DNA of 64,000 nt from Undaria pinnatifida (taxonomy: Eukaryota; Sar; Phaeophyceae; Laminariales; Alariaceae): assembly GCA_012845835.1 (NCBI GenBank), contig JABAKD010000019.1, forward strand, positions 9,163,584-9,227,583, in the 5' to 3' direction. A program made the translations under genes and the position numbers. Positions within the stretch are counted from its first letter, which is position 1; every line of letters starts with the position of its first letter. Of this stretch, positions 33,441 to 43,500 are shown in pieces. Under the pieces are notes generated by a model that searched no databases, had not been told where the DNA came from, and worked only from the letters and a program-made list of their open reading frames with translations.

Positions 33441-33604
33441 GAATAAAATTACGTACGTCCTACGAAACGCCACCCATACCACGGAAAAACTCACGAATGG
33501 CAACATATCCATGGTAAACGATAAACGAGGGAGAGGGGGAGAGACGGGACTTGCGATGCATTTAGATTATCGAATCAGCGATCGTAGAGTAAGGAATGAC
33601 GAGA

Positions 33605-34062
33605 GGTGACGGAGAGAGTCTCGAGATGGCTCCGCTGCTCCTCGATACTGGGACGTACAAGGCGTCACAAGTGCTGTTGTTACCGTACAAATTGGCATTA
33701 TCCATACTTGTAGGAGTCATACATTTAAAAAAACGAGCGGCTGGTGTAACACGCAGGTTGCAAAGATTAGTATCGACCTTAAATTTTGTCGAACTCACAT
33801 TTGACGTATTTGAAATATCTTTTAAAGAATAAATAAAAAACGTCAGCTAATATATGCGGGCTATACAGTTTCCGTTCGCAGCAGATGGCTGAACGTCTTA
33901 TTAATAGTCTAGTCCTGTTGACCCTTGTATTAGCAGGGGAGTCACCGACGTGTATCCTTCACGAGGGTACACACACCTCGTAACACGCGCGATCGAAGTA
34001 TCACACGCAGCTTGCAAAGCTGAGTTTTGATCAAAAAAACATTTTTGGTCGATCTCACAGCT
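33605..34062. repeat. Dispersed repeat fragments
   Basis: 33755-33830 carries the 'gttgcaaagattagtatcgac' and 'tcgaactcac' block found at least eight times in the window. 33905-34060 is a diverged copy of 20150-20310 (CCTGTTGACCCTTG, AGGGGAGTCACCGACGTGTA, CACGCAGCTTGCAAAGC). Confidence 0.65.
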
Positions 34063-34525
34063 GAGGCCATTTCTTACACAGTCGGATTCCGCCAGTCGAA
34101 AACGGCCCTTTTTGACTGGACTTTTTCTCGACTGGGTTCTTCTGGTCCTTCTTATCGTCAGTCGAGTCAATTTTATAGTTTTTGTGCTCTTCCTAGAGGC
34201 AGTTGGTGTGAGGGATTACCGTAATTGTGCGAGTCATCGCACAGGCCGGAGTCATCGCACATGCCGGAGTCATCGCACCCCTGTGCGTTAATTTTTCAAG
34301 TTTGGAATAATTTAATTCATTTTCCGCGCAGGGGTCGAAGTCGTCGCACAGGGGTGCGATGACTCGGATATTGGTGCCACCTTCGAGCGTGAGGTTGCAT
34401 GCTGTGGCGTGTGGCCTCAGGATAAAAATTGTGCCACGATCCGTTTTTCTAGCGGTTTGTAACCGGGGCTCATCGCTGTTTGTAGCAGGTGCATATCACA
34501 CATACATAGAAAAAACTCTCGCTTT

Positions 34526-34949
34526 TGTGGGTCACAATGCTCTGAACCCAACCTGCCTACTTGCGTCTGAACACAAATTCTAGAACCTTCAGGAACGTTC
34601 CGCACGTTCTCCTAGAAAGATCGTCTCTCGGAGCGATGTCGTTCTCACTCACACTCCGAGCCACAAGGAAGGGTACAACATCCCGAGGAACCTCAAGACG
34701 TCTTCCCAGACGCTTCCTCAGCTCGTTGCCCCTGACTTTCGTCCGAGAGGAGTGCGAGGGTCGCACACCTCTCACACTTCCTACGGTCCCCATCTCAACC
34801 TGAGATTCTGTCTCTTTACCGAGCACGTCTACTCGTCCGGTGATCGTCAACACCGCCCACATTCTGCGGCCGTTGCCTAAGAGGAACGCGTGTACGCACA
34901 GCGTTGGAGATTCGCACCTCCCTGCGGTGTTCTTGAGTACAAACCCTTA
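34526..34949. repeat. LTR-like block, copy 1
   Basis: Begins TGTGGGTCACAATGCTCTG and ends near TTCTTGAGTACAAACCC. Nearly identical to 37332-37763 and to the first 370 bases of 35779-36149. It is followed by TGGCGTCGACGGTAGGAC, which could be a primer-binding-site relic. Confidence 0.75.
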
Positions 34950-35682
34950 TTGGCGTCGACGGTAGGACTTTGGATTGAGCTTTTTTTTTTTGGCCGGCTC
35001 TGTCGACGACGTCCCCGTGAATAACATCACGGTGGACACGGCTACCGATGTGCCGGTTGTTTCTCTCGCGTGGGTACGGTCTCATCCCACCCTGCGAGGT
35101 ATTTCTCTTAATCCCGTCCCCCTAGCCGCTGTTGCGCTCCGCGCTGCAAATGGCGAGCCAATCAATGTCGTCGGGTTTATTGATTTTCCTTTAACCCTCA
35201 GCGAGCTCACCCGCACGGTGACTGCGCTAGTCGTCCCCTCTTTGGGCCCCGATCTTATGCTCCATAAGGTGTCCCGCCTACGTAGGTGGGCAGGGACGTA
35301 AGACCGGCAAAGCAAACCTTCGTGGATGAAGAATTTACTCATGCTGGACTTTGATTGCTGGTGTGGGACGCGAGCCTTAGTAGGATTGGCTAGGTAGTCA
35401 AAGTACTGACAAAATTCTTTCCTCTGATGAGCAAGCAACTTCGCAGCATCGACGACGGGGAAGACAGATATGGCACTAGCAAATAATTCGCGATCGCTTT
35501 CGACGGGTACTTTCTCGTCTAAGTTGCCAGCGGACAGTTCGTATTCACGAGGGTTCGGGGGATGGAAAGGCTGATCATCGGGGACGTTACGACAGATAGC
35601 TGCAAGTTGCGGTTCTGATGGAAGTGGTTTTTCATCCACCTCGCTAAAAATACGCGATAGCGTATCCGGTACAACGTAGTGC

Positions 35683-36149
35683 GTCTTAGGAAGGGTTGGA
35701 TTACCAGAGCCTGTGTTCCCATTGCTCTGTAATTCTGATGGAGTGAGCGCTCTAACACCATCAAAACTGGGGGGTAATGTGGGTCACAATGCTCTGAACC
35801 CAACCTGCCTACTTGCGTCTGAACACAAATTCTAGAACCTTCAGGAACGTTCCGCACGTTCTCCTCGAAAGATCGTCTCTCGGAGCGATGTCGTTCTCAC
35901 TCACACTCCGAGCCACAAGGAAGGGTACAACATCCCGAGGAACCTCAAGACGTCTTCCCAGACGCTTCCTCAGCTCGTTGCCCCTTACTTTCGTCCGAGC
36001 ACCCTCGCACACCTCTCACACTTCCTACTGTCCCTATCTCAACCTGAGATTCTGTCTCTTTACCGAGCACGTCTACTCGTCCGGTGATCGTCAACACCGC
36101 CCACATTCTGCAGCCGTTGCCTAAGAGGAACGCGTGTACGCACAGCGTA
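35683..36149. repeat. LTR-like block, copy 2, with shared upstream segment
   Basis: The block starts at 35779. The 95 bases before it (GTGCGTCTTAGGAAGG to CACCATCAAAACTGGGG) are also shared with 37228-37331, so copies 2 and 3 come from one longer unit. Confidence 0.75.
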
Positions 36150-36673
36150 GGTGGCCTAGAGCTAAAGACATTACGTGTTGAAACAGCCATGGTGCATTCG
36201 CTACTCCAAAAGGCATGCGCTCAAAACAGTACTTGCCTCTCGGTGTCACGAAGGCGGTGCGGTCGACGGGCCCCTCGGCCACAGGTAGCTGCCAGAACGC
36301 ACTGAGGATGTCGGCGACCGAGACCAACAGCCCGCTACCCCCGCCGACGGGACTGTTGTGATCACCACCAACGGCGCCGCTGGTGATAAACCCGTGGAGC
36401 CCGATGGCGACGGCGCCGCCACAACCAGCGACGGCGCTGCTGCCGAGGCTACCGCGGACGGATCTTCCCCCGCGAGCGCCATGGACGTCGACAGCGACAA
36501 CGCTGTAGGAGCTTCGGGCTTCCACCAAACCAACATCACTCCGCTCCTTTCTGGTCCGTCGAACATAGACTCCACAGTCAACCTGCTCCAGTCTATAGTC
36601 AACAAGGATATCGCCAAGCTAGACTCTGGCGAGATTGCGGAGCTGTCTCCACAAACGATGGAGTTGATGAGGC

Positions 36674-37052
36674 GCCCTGCGTGCGTCACGCTCCTCGCGT
36701 TGCCGCGTCCAGCACTCCTCGAGCCAGTGGCCCACCTTGCTCTTGCACGTCGGGTGCGTGCACTTGGGACGCTCCTTGTCGGTCCTGGCTCCTTTGGGAA
36801 ACTTGTCACCCATGGGGGACTTGCCCTTGAAAGGCTTGCCTTTGGGCCCACTCGAGGTAGCCCCTCCAGACCTCGAGTGGGCCCAAAGGCAAGTCTTTCA
36901 AGGGCAAGTCCCCCATGGGTGACAAGTTTCCCAAAGGAGCCAGGACCGACAAGGAGCGTCCCAAGTGCACGCACCCGACGTGCAAGAGCAAGGTGGGCCA
37001 CTGGCTCGAGGAGTGCTGGACGCGGCAACGCGAGGAGCGTGACGCACGCAGG
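36674..37052. repeat. Perfect-type palindrome with arms of about 180 bp across a Gag zinc-knuckle region
   Basis: 36676-36857 and 36872-37052 are inverted copies around a spacer of about 14 bases (TAGCCCCTCCAGA). Each arm encodes a Cys/His zinc-knuckle piece, so a similar frame reads on both strands. Arms this alike and this close would form a hairpin. It is part of the LTR fossil. Confidence 0.88.
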
Positions 37053-37227
37053 GCCGAAAGACAAAGAAAAGTCGATGGTTTTGTGCGCCAGCCTTGAGCT
37101 GTACCACACGTGGTCTGAATTATGTTTTATTTCGGGGAAACTTTTCCCTTCCACATCCCAAAAACGTACACCAAAGCGCGCAGGCGCTGTACATCTACTT
37201 GGACGCATACCTTGACTCGCACTCGGG

Positions 37228-37763
37228 GACGCGAGTCGTCTTAGGAAGGTTGGATTACCAGAGCCTGTGTTCCCATTGCTCTGTAATTTTGATGGAGTGA
37301 GCGCTCTAACACCATCAAAACTGGGGGGTAATGTGGGTCACAATGCTCTGAACCCAACCTGCCTACTTGCGTCTGAACACAAATTCTAGAACCTCCAGGA
37401 ACGTTCCGCACGTTCTCCTAGAAAGATCGTCTCTCGGAGTGATGTCGTTCTCACTCACACTCCGAGCCACAAGGAAGGGTACAACATCCCGAGGAACCTC
37501 AAGACGTCTTCCCAGACGCTTCCTCAGCTCGTTGCCCCTGACTTTCGTCCGAGAGGAGTGCGAGGGTGCACCCTCGCACACCTCTCACACTTCCTACTGT
37601 CCCCATCTCAACCTGAGATTCTGTCTCTTTACCGAGCACGTCTACTCGTCCGGTGATCGTCAACACCGCCCACATTCTGCGGCCGTTGCCTAAGAGGAAC
37701 GCGTGTACGCACAGCGTTGGAGATTCGCACCTCCCTGCGGTGTTCTTGAGTACAAACCCTTAC
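37228..37763. repeat. LTR-like block, copy 3, with shared upstream segment
   Basis: The third copy starts at 37332 and ends near 37763, next to a T-rich run. It matches copy 1 closely to the shared ACAAACCCTTA end. Confidence 0.75.
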
Positions 37764-38094
37764 TTTTGTTATTTTTTATTCGGCGACCGCACCAAAAAAA
37801 AAAAAAAGCACCACCGGCCCTGCCACGATGCGGTGCTGACCTACCTAGTACTGCTGTATTTCATGCACCGGAACGACGGCAGCCGACAACTCAGTTGGGT
37901 TTTTTGTGTTTTTGTGCTGTGTGTGCTCTGGGTGCGGTACGGACGAACCGCAGGAAGGCAGGCACACAGGCAGCAGTGCCTATCAGTTTCCACCCTAGGG
38001 GCGTGTTCCGTGTAGCACATGGTAGAGTTGGGTATCGCACAGGGAGGACGTTCAAAAGGTGCGCCACCAGTACAGCAGTGGGGGATGTGGTTTC

Positions 38095-38285
38095 CTCCGT
38101 ATCGCACATACATGTCGGCCGCACAGGGGTGTGCGTTCACATCACAGCACGGCAGGGTGTTTGATTTGCTCGGAATCGCACATGTCGGAGTTACCGCACA
38201 GGGGTGTGCGTTCACATCACAGCATGGCAGGGTGTGTGATTTGTTCAGAGTCGCACATGTCGGAGTTACCGCACAGGGGTGTGCG
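38095..38285. repeat. Tandem repeat, unit about 77 bp
   Basis: Two full copies and one partial copy of GCACAGGGGTGTGCGTTCAC, 'atcacagcacggcagggtgt' and a TCGCACATGTCGGAGTTACC tail. These lie in the right subterminal region of the CCGTAA element 2 and are built from its iteron motifs. Confidence 0.85.
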
Positions 38286-38713
38286 TCAGAACGGGAAATC
38301 AAATAGTTTGATTCATTTTCCGCACAGGGGCCGGAGTCATCGCACGTGCCGGAGTTATCGCACCCCTGTGCGATAAAAATCAAAGTTAGGAATCATCAAA
38401 AAATTGATCGCACGGGGGTGCGATGACTCGCACAATCACGGTACTGCTGTGTGGCAGTCGAAGATGGGTTGGAAGCTCAGTGCTTCGCGCGTTCTCCGCG
38501 AGCAACGCGTGCTTTGCGCTCGACGAACCCTCGTCCCAGCAGGTTGGTGGCTTTGGGCTTAGCCGATTGCCGCCAAAGCTACGTTGTGGAGTTGTACTCA
38601 GCCGAGAGCCGCCAAAGCTACAGCAGCAGGCGTAGCCGTTATTGGCCAAATGGGATCGACACCGCGCGCTGCTGCCGTCGTGTGATGATACACGCTTCTG
38701 GCGAGCGGAGCTA

Positions 38714-39031
38714 GATTTTTTCTTGTTTTTTTTGTTTTTCGCACACTTCTACTTTCCAGCTTCTGGACAAGCCGTGGTCACAGGTGTCGTCCCTTCTTCC
38801 CCCCGGTTCTTGCCTTCAATTTTTATGGCGCATAGGGTTCAGCAATCCCACTGCTCGTCGATTTTTCATCGAGTGTAGCTAACTCACGCTCTCGCGTTTT
38901 CCGCAAGTCAATTTGTGCGCAAGAAAAAGTCCCCACGAATTTATACGCGTATGCACTCGGGGGGATTCGAACTCACGAAACTGACCTATACGAGGCTCGA
39001 GGATAACCTGATACGCCACCGGGGCGACCGG
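38714..39031 (-). mobile_element. tRNA-derived SINE, copy 3 (minus)
   Basis: Reverse-strand copy of the SINE at 16896. The B-box side reads GGATTCGAACTCACG on this strand, and the GCTTCTGGACAAGCCGTGG body end and T-rich (poly-A) end lie at the low-coordinate side. It sits inside the outer TIR element. Confidence 0.85.
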
Positions 39032-39411
39032 ATTGCGCCACGCTGACTTGCGGCGAGAAGAAACAGCAGTAATGGCCAAGCCAGCGTCGGCGCCGTGTAT
39101 CATACTGCTGTGTGGTACCTGGTATGGACGTGTGGGCGTGTGGATGTGTGTCTGGTGGTGGGATGAGCGATGCGATGGGTTAAAAAAACACGTGTAAAAC
39201 TTTTTCCACTGAGTTTTGCGACTGGCAGGTGCAGTCGAAAAGTCAAGTTTTCCGACTGTAATTTTTTCGACTGGATCCCCCAGTCGTAAAAATCAATCGA
39301 AAAAAGTTGACTCGAAGAAGCTCTTTTTCGACTGCGTAAGAAGGCCCGATTTGGGCTTCAGTCAAAAAAGGCCGTTTTCGACTGACAAATCCGACTGCGT
39401 AACAAATGGCC

Positions 39412-40140
39412 TGAAGGGTATTTTTTCGTTTTTTAGATATGTTTACAAGATACCGTGGCCCTTGGCAAAAGAAAAAAATCACCAGGGCAACGTTCAGGGG
39501 GGGTATATACCTTGAATGTGGAAAACACGTGTAACAACACGCGGCCGGATTATCGCGCAGCTCGCAAAGATGAGTATCGACCGTTAAAATGGATCGAGCT
39601 CACAGCTTCTGCTGACATATTTTGAAACGTTTTTTAATAAAAAAAAAGACCACGCGACTTGCACAGGTGAGTATCGATGGGCCCCTTGGTGGAAATGACA
39701 GCTGACAACTGACGTGTTTTCAAGAACAATTTTATGAACTATCACGCAAGATGACAAGATAGCGCACCCCCCCCCAACAAATGAGTACCCCCCCTCCGCT
39801 CGAAGGAGTTTGAGAGGTGTTTTCTCCAATTTTGCGGGAGGCACACAACCACAATAGCGACTGTGGGAAGGTGTTGTCGAGATATTTCTGTAGACTCGTG
39901 GTTTGGCGCTGGCTCTATCCTCGTTGACGACATTTTCCATGGCGTTTCACGGGTCGAGCCATGGCTCGGTATACCGGTCGGATTGGGTCAGAGTGACCGG
40001 GTTCGACTCGCGATTATGTGAAAAACTCCTGACCCGACCCAGCCCGATTGTGGAGATTACGAACACCGCCTGACCCTGTCCCGACTCTCGACCCGCAAAG
40101 ACCGGGCACTCGAACACGCGTAATGCTTGCCGACAATTAT
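39412..40140. repeat. Repeat scraps, including a diverged hAT-like MITE (39941-40105)
   Basis: 39555-39640 has the 'cgcagctcgcaaagatgagtat' block, and 39655-39720 a second partial copy. 39941-40105 is rich in CGGGTC and GACCCG motifs, with a left end GGCGTTTCACGGGTCGAG like the 14008 MITE; no target duplication found. No gene. Confidence 0.55.
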
Positions 40141-40145
40141 TGGTG

Positions 40146-40148
40146 GGG

Positions 40149-40213
<65 letters not shown>

Positions 40214-40215
40214 GG
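40146..40215. repeat. (TTG)n microsatellite
   Basis: About 23 consecutive TTG units, ending in GTTGGTGTTGGTG. Confidence 0.97.
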
Positions 40216-40564
40216 TGTTGGTGTTTAATTGAGTGCTTCGTAACCGAACGAGAGTCGATCGGTGTCCCGGGATGATTGCAGCAGTACCAGCGTCGGAGCT
40301 TCCGAGATACCCGGCAGATACCTGTAAAAAATCGGTGCCTCTGTCCTCGTACAGACAGCAGATGCTTCAACTGCACAAATATTCCACTCTTTTTCGGAGT
40401 GTTTCGTACGTAATTTACCGCCGAAAGTGTTGTGCAGCCATTGTAGACTAAGAGGCCCAAGTGTACGTGTACTGTTGCTTTCCATCGAAACGTGGGTGGA
40501 GTTATGGAGGGGTTGATGCTAATTGCGACGAACGTTGTGAATGGATGCTGCCCTTTTTTATCAG

Positions 40565-43500
40565 GTGAACATGCTGATGAACACGGGGCAAGGGCTGGCG
40601 ATCGAGAAGAGCCTGTCAAAGTTCGACGTCAAGGTCTTGGCGGCCGAGACGCGGAAGCAGGTGATTATGTTGTGTATGCGCGTCTGCTAGCTATTGTTCG
40701 TATATACAACAGCAGTCGCTTGTGTTATTGTTCCCCCCGTATCCGCAGTAGTTGTTAGGAAGGCGTTACTGCCCAACTGTCGTTTGTGTTGTGGTGTGAG
40801 CGTATCCGCTGTCGTTTGTTTGGAAGGCGTTACCGCCCAACGGTTGTTTTGTGTTGTGGTGCCTGTGTCCTCCCCTTCGTTGCTTTCAAATAGGAGCCGT
40901 TCGCTTGGTGACCGACCCGCGAAAAATCAGATCCGTTTTGGTCTAGTGCCTATGCGACAGTTGTTTTATGTCGTGGAGTCTCCGTGTCCCTTGCACTTGT
41001 TAGGGAGGCGTTATTGCCTCTTTCAAAGAAGAGCCAGTAACATTGCGACCGACGCGAACAATCAAGCTCTCCACGGATACTCTGCATGTGTATACGGCAC
41101 GTATGATAAGTCGCTCGCCTTCCCCCCTGTCTTCCCACTCCCCTCACTTCCCCTCTCCGTACCCCCCTAACTCCCTATTCCCCTCTCCTCCCCAACTTCC
41201 CATCCCCTCCCCCCTCATGCCATAACGCCGCTTGCGATTGAGAACAGGCGTGAATCGAAGACATGGGGATAGTTCCGAAAACTAACATGGTGTATTTATA
41301 CCTGTTTGTACCTGGTGTTTGTTAGGGAGGCGTTACCCCTGTCCCCTCCCCATACCCTACTCCCAACTCCCAATCCCCAACCCCCGCATGCCATAATGCC
41401 TCTTTCTATCGGTAACAGGCATGGATCAAGGACTTGGGAATCGGCCCAAAGACTAACTTCGTGGTGTATATCATCCGCGTCTGCCGAATACGGGACGGGG
41501 CGTCGAGCGTCTCGGCCCAGCGGTACAGCGCTCTCAGGAACCTCTACAACGTGCTCAAGGTGTGTTGCGGTTCCGCAGTTTGTTAGCGGGTTTTGTATCG
41601 TTTGGTGTCGGAGTGGGGGGGGGAGGGGGGAAGGGGGGGGTCGAGTATCTCTGCCCAGCGGTACATCGCTCTCAGAAATCTCTATAGTACAATGCTCTTA
41701 AGTTGTATTGCGGGTGGGGTTTGTTTGTTTTCGTGCGGATGTTGGAGGCCGGGGTAAGGGAGCGGGGAGGGGTAGGGGGTGCGATGGGAAGGTTCCACAC
41801 CCCCGCGTGCGTTGTTGAGGCGTTTTTGTTGTGTGCGAATACGGGATGGGGCTTTGAGCGTTTCGTGCTAGCGGTACGGGTTTTTTGAAACCTTTAAGAC
41901 ATGCCTCAAGGTGTTGTGCGGCTGGGCCGTTGTTGTTTTTTCGCGAGAATGTCGGGGTAAGGGGGGGCGGGGAGGGGGAAAGAGGAGGGGAGGAGGTAGT
42001 GATGGGGAGAAGGGGGGAAGGAAGGGAAGGGTTCCCTCACGTGTTTGTAGGGTTGGGTGGGGGGGGTAAGGTTTGGGGGAAAGGGGTGTGTACTACATCC
42101 TCAGGGCCCGTCCAAACGAGGGAAAAAAACGAAAAAGAAACGAAAAAGGGACTCTTCTTTTTTCAATGAAAGAATCATGTCCATTCCAAACATGAAGAAA
42201 AAGTGAAAAAAAAGTGAAAAAAAAAAGTGAAAATTGCTCATCTTCCGCGCTAAAACTCGCGGCGCAACTTGACAGAATTATTCAAGCACCACAGCAAACG
42301 ATTCGTGGCGAATGCACCCAACCACGCAGGTGAACACACCCAACTCGCACACCCGAGGTACCCCTGAGAGTAGGCGGTGTTCGTGGTCGAACCCGCTCCC
42401 CGGGGAGTGCTCTAAAAGTTGTGTTTTGTCATGTTTGTCGACAGCCGTTGGATTACTGGGTGGCACCCTCATCAAAAAAATTGTCGCCACAGCCACATCC
42501 TGAGCCTCTGGTTTCTTGCATAGCCACCCCTTGGTCATACCCTACCCATACATGCTGGCTTCGACGGCAGGACAAGCACCGTGGCAGCCACACGCACTGC
42601 CCCACCCACCGCGTGCCTGCGAACCGGTCACCCTATGCTCCTCTTTGCGCTGTTTATCCCATACTTGGTATTTTTTTTAATGGTTTTGAGATTATAAAAA
42701 ACGAAAAAGCAAAACGGGTTTGTCGGGATCTCTACTGCTAGTTTCTGCTATCTGACCAATGAAACTCGGCTATTCCTTAGTTCGGCTTTTGTTTTTGTTT
42801 TTTTCGTTTTTTTTCCTCGTTTGGACGGGCCCTCACGTGTTTGTAGAGTCGGGGAGGGGGTAACTAACCGGTCGCCTCGGTGGTGTATCAGGTTATCCTC
42901 GAGCCTGGTATAGGTCAGTTTCGTAAGTTCGAGCCCCGCCGAGTGCATACTCGTATAAATTCGTTGGGAATTTTTCTTGTGCTCAAATTGACTTGCGGAA
43001 AGCGCAAGAGCGTGAGTTTGCAACATTCGATGAAAAATCGACGAGCAGTGGGAGTGCTGAACCCTATGCGCGATTAAAATTGAAGGCAAGAACCGGGGGG
43101 AGGAGGGATGACACCTGTGGCCACGGCTTGTCCAGAAGCTGGAAAGTAGAAGTGCGAAAAAAAAAAAGAAGGAAAAAAAAGTTTGGGGGACGGGGGGGTG
43201 GGCGGACGGGGGCAGACGGGGGGAGGTGGTGGGGATTTCAAATAGGTAGCCTCGGGTTTCGTGTGCGATGGTCTTGTTGCGTTTTGTTCTTTGGTTCTGT
43301 TCTTGCCGTCTTGTCCCCCCCCCGGCACCCTCCTTTGATGGGAGGTAGATGGTGGCCACAGTCGGCCAAGCAGGAAGGAGATAAGGCACGCAATATCTTT
43401 TTATTTTATTTCATGGAAGAAGCGTTACGAGCGCCTAAATGTTGGAAATATCTCTTCTAGGAGTAGGAACGGTGCTACGTCTCTTAAGGGATGCGTGATG

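Larger units (their letters stand above)
34526..37763. mobile_element. Ty3/Gypsy-like LTR retrotransposon fossil, rearranged and broken
   Basis: Pieces of a Ty3/Gypsy-type element lie on both strands: a retropepsin-like piece (plus, about 34990-35290), an integrase-proximal piece (minus, about 35260-35640), a reverse-transcriptase piece (minus, about 36150-36325) with the FERMPFGVANAP block, and a Gag-like piece with a zinc knuckle (about 36360-37100). A block of about 370-430 bp is repeated three times (34526-34949, 35779-36149, 37332-37763) in one orientation and may be LTR-derived. The order and strands are not those of an intact element; it is clearly broken and rearranged. The high similarity of the repeated blocks suggests modest age. 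Confidence 0.78.
34219..38441. mobile_element. CCGTAA-type TIR element 2 (4.2 kb, TA-flanked)
   Basis: Ends CCGTAATTGTGCGAGTCATC and (inverted) CCGTGATTGTGCGAGTCATC, each next to TA (34217-34218 and 38442-38443). Subterminal regions (34219-34365 and about 38030-38441) reiterate GTCATCGCACAGG and GCACCCCTGTGCGAT in both orientations, matching the layout of elements 1 and 3. The interior is a rearranged LTR-retrotransposon fossil. Without it the element would be well under 1 kb, like element 1. Confidence 0.75.
34065..39411. mobile_element. Outer TIR element with TGA duplication (Harbinger-like?), holding nested elements
   Basis: The left end GGCCATTTCTTACACAGTCG and the inverted right end GGCCATTTGTTACGCAGTCG match over about 55 bases, both flanked by TGA (34062-34064 and 39412-39414). 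Subterminal regions are rich in CAGTCGAAAA and TTTTCGACTG motifs, notably 39200-39390. A 3-bp duplication and GGCC-type ends suggest PIF/Harbinger, but no transposase is seen. Most of its 5.3 kb is later insertions: a CCGTAA element (34219-38441) and a SINE (38714-39031). Confidence 0.72.

Noticed and set aside
36246-37215. Two overlapping 285-320-codon frames on opposite strands with the same peptide segment
   Set aside because: Explained by a palindrome inside the LTR fossil; neither is a host gene.
38095-38285. Spaced repeats resembling a CRISPR array
   Set aside because: Tandem duplication of a 77-bp unit in a eukaryotic transposon; no unique spacers of constant size.
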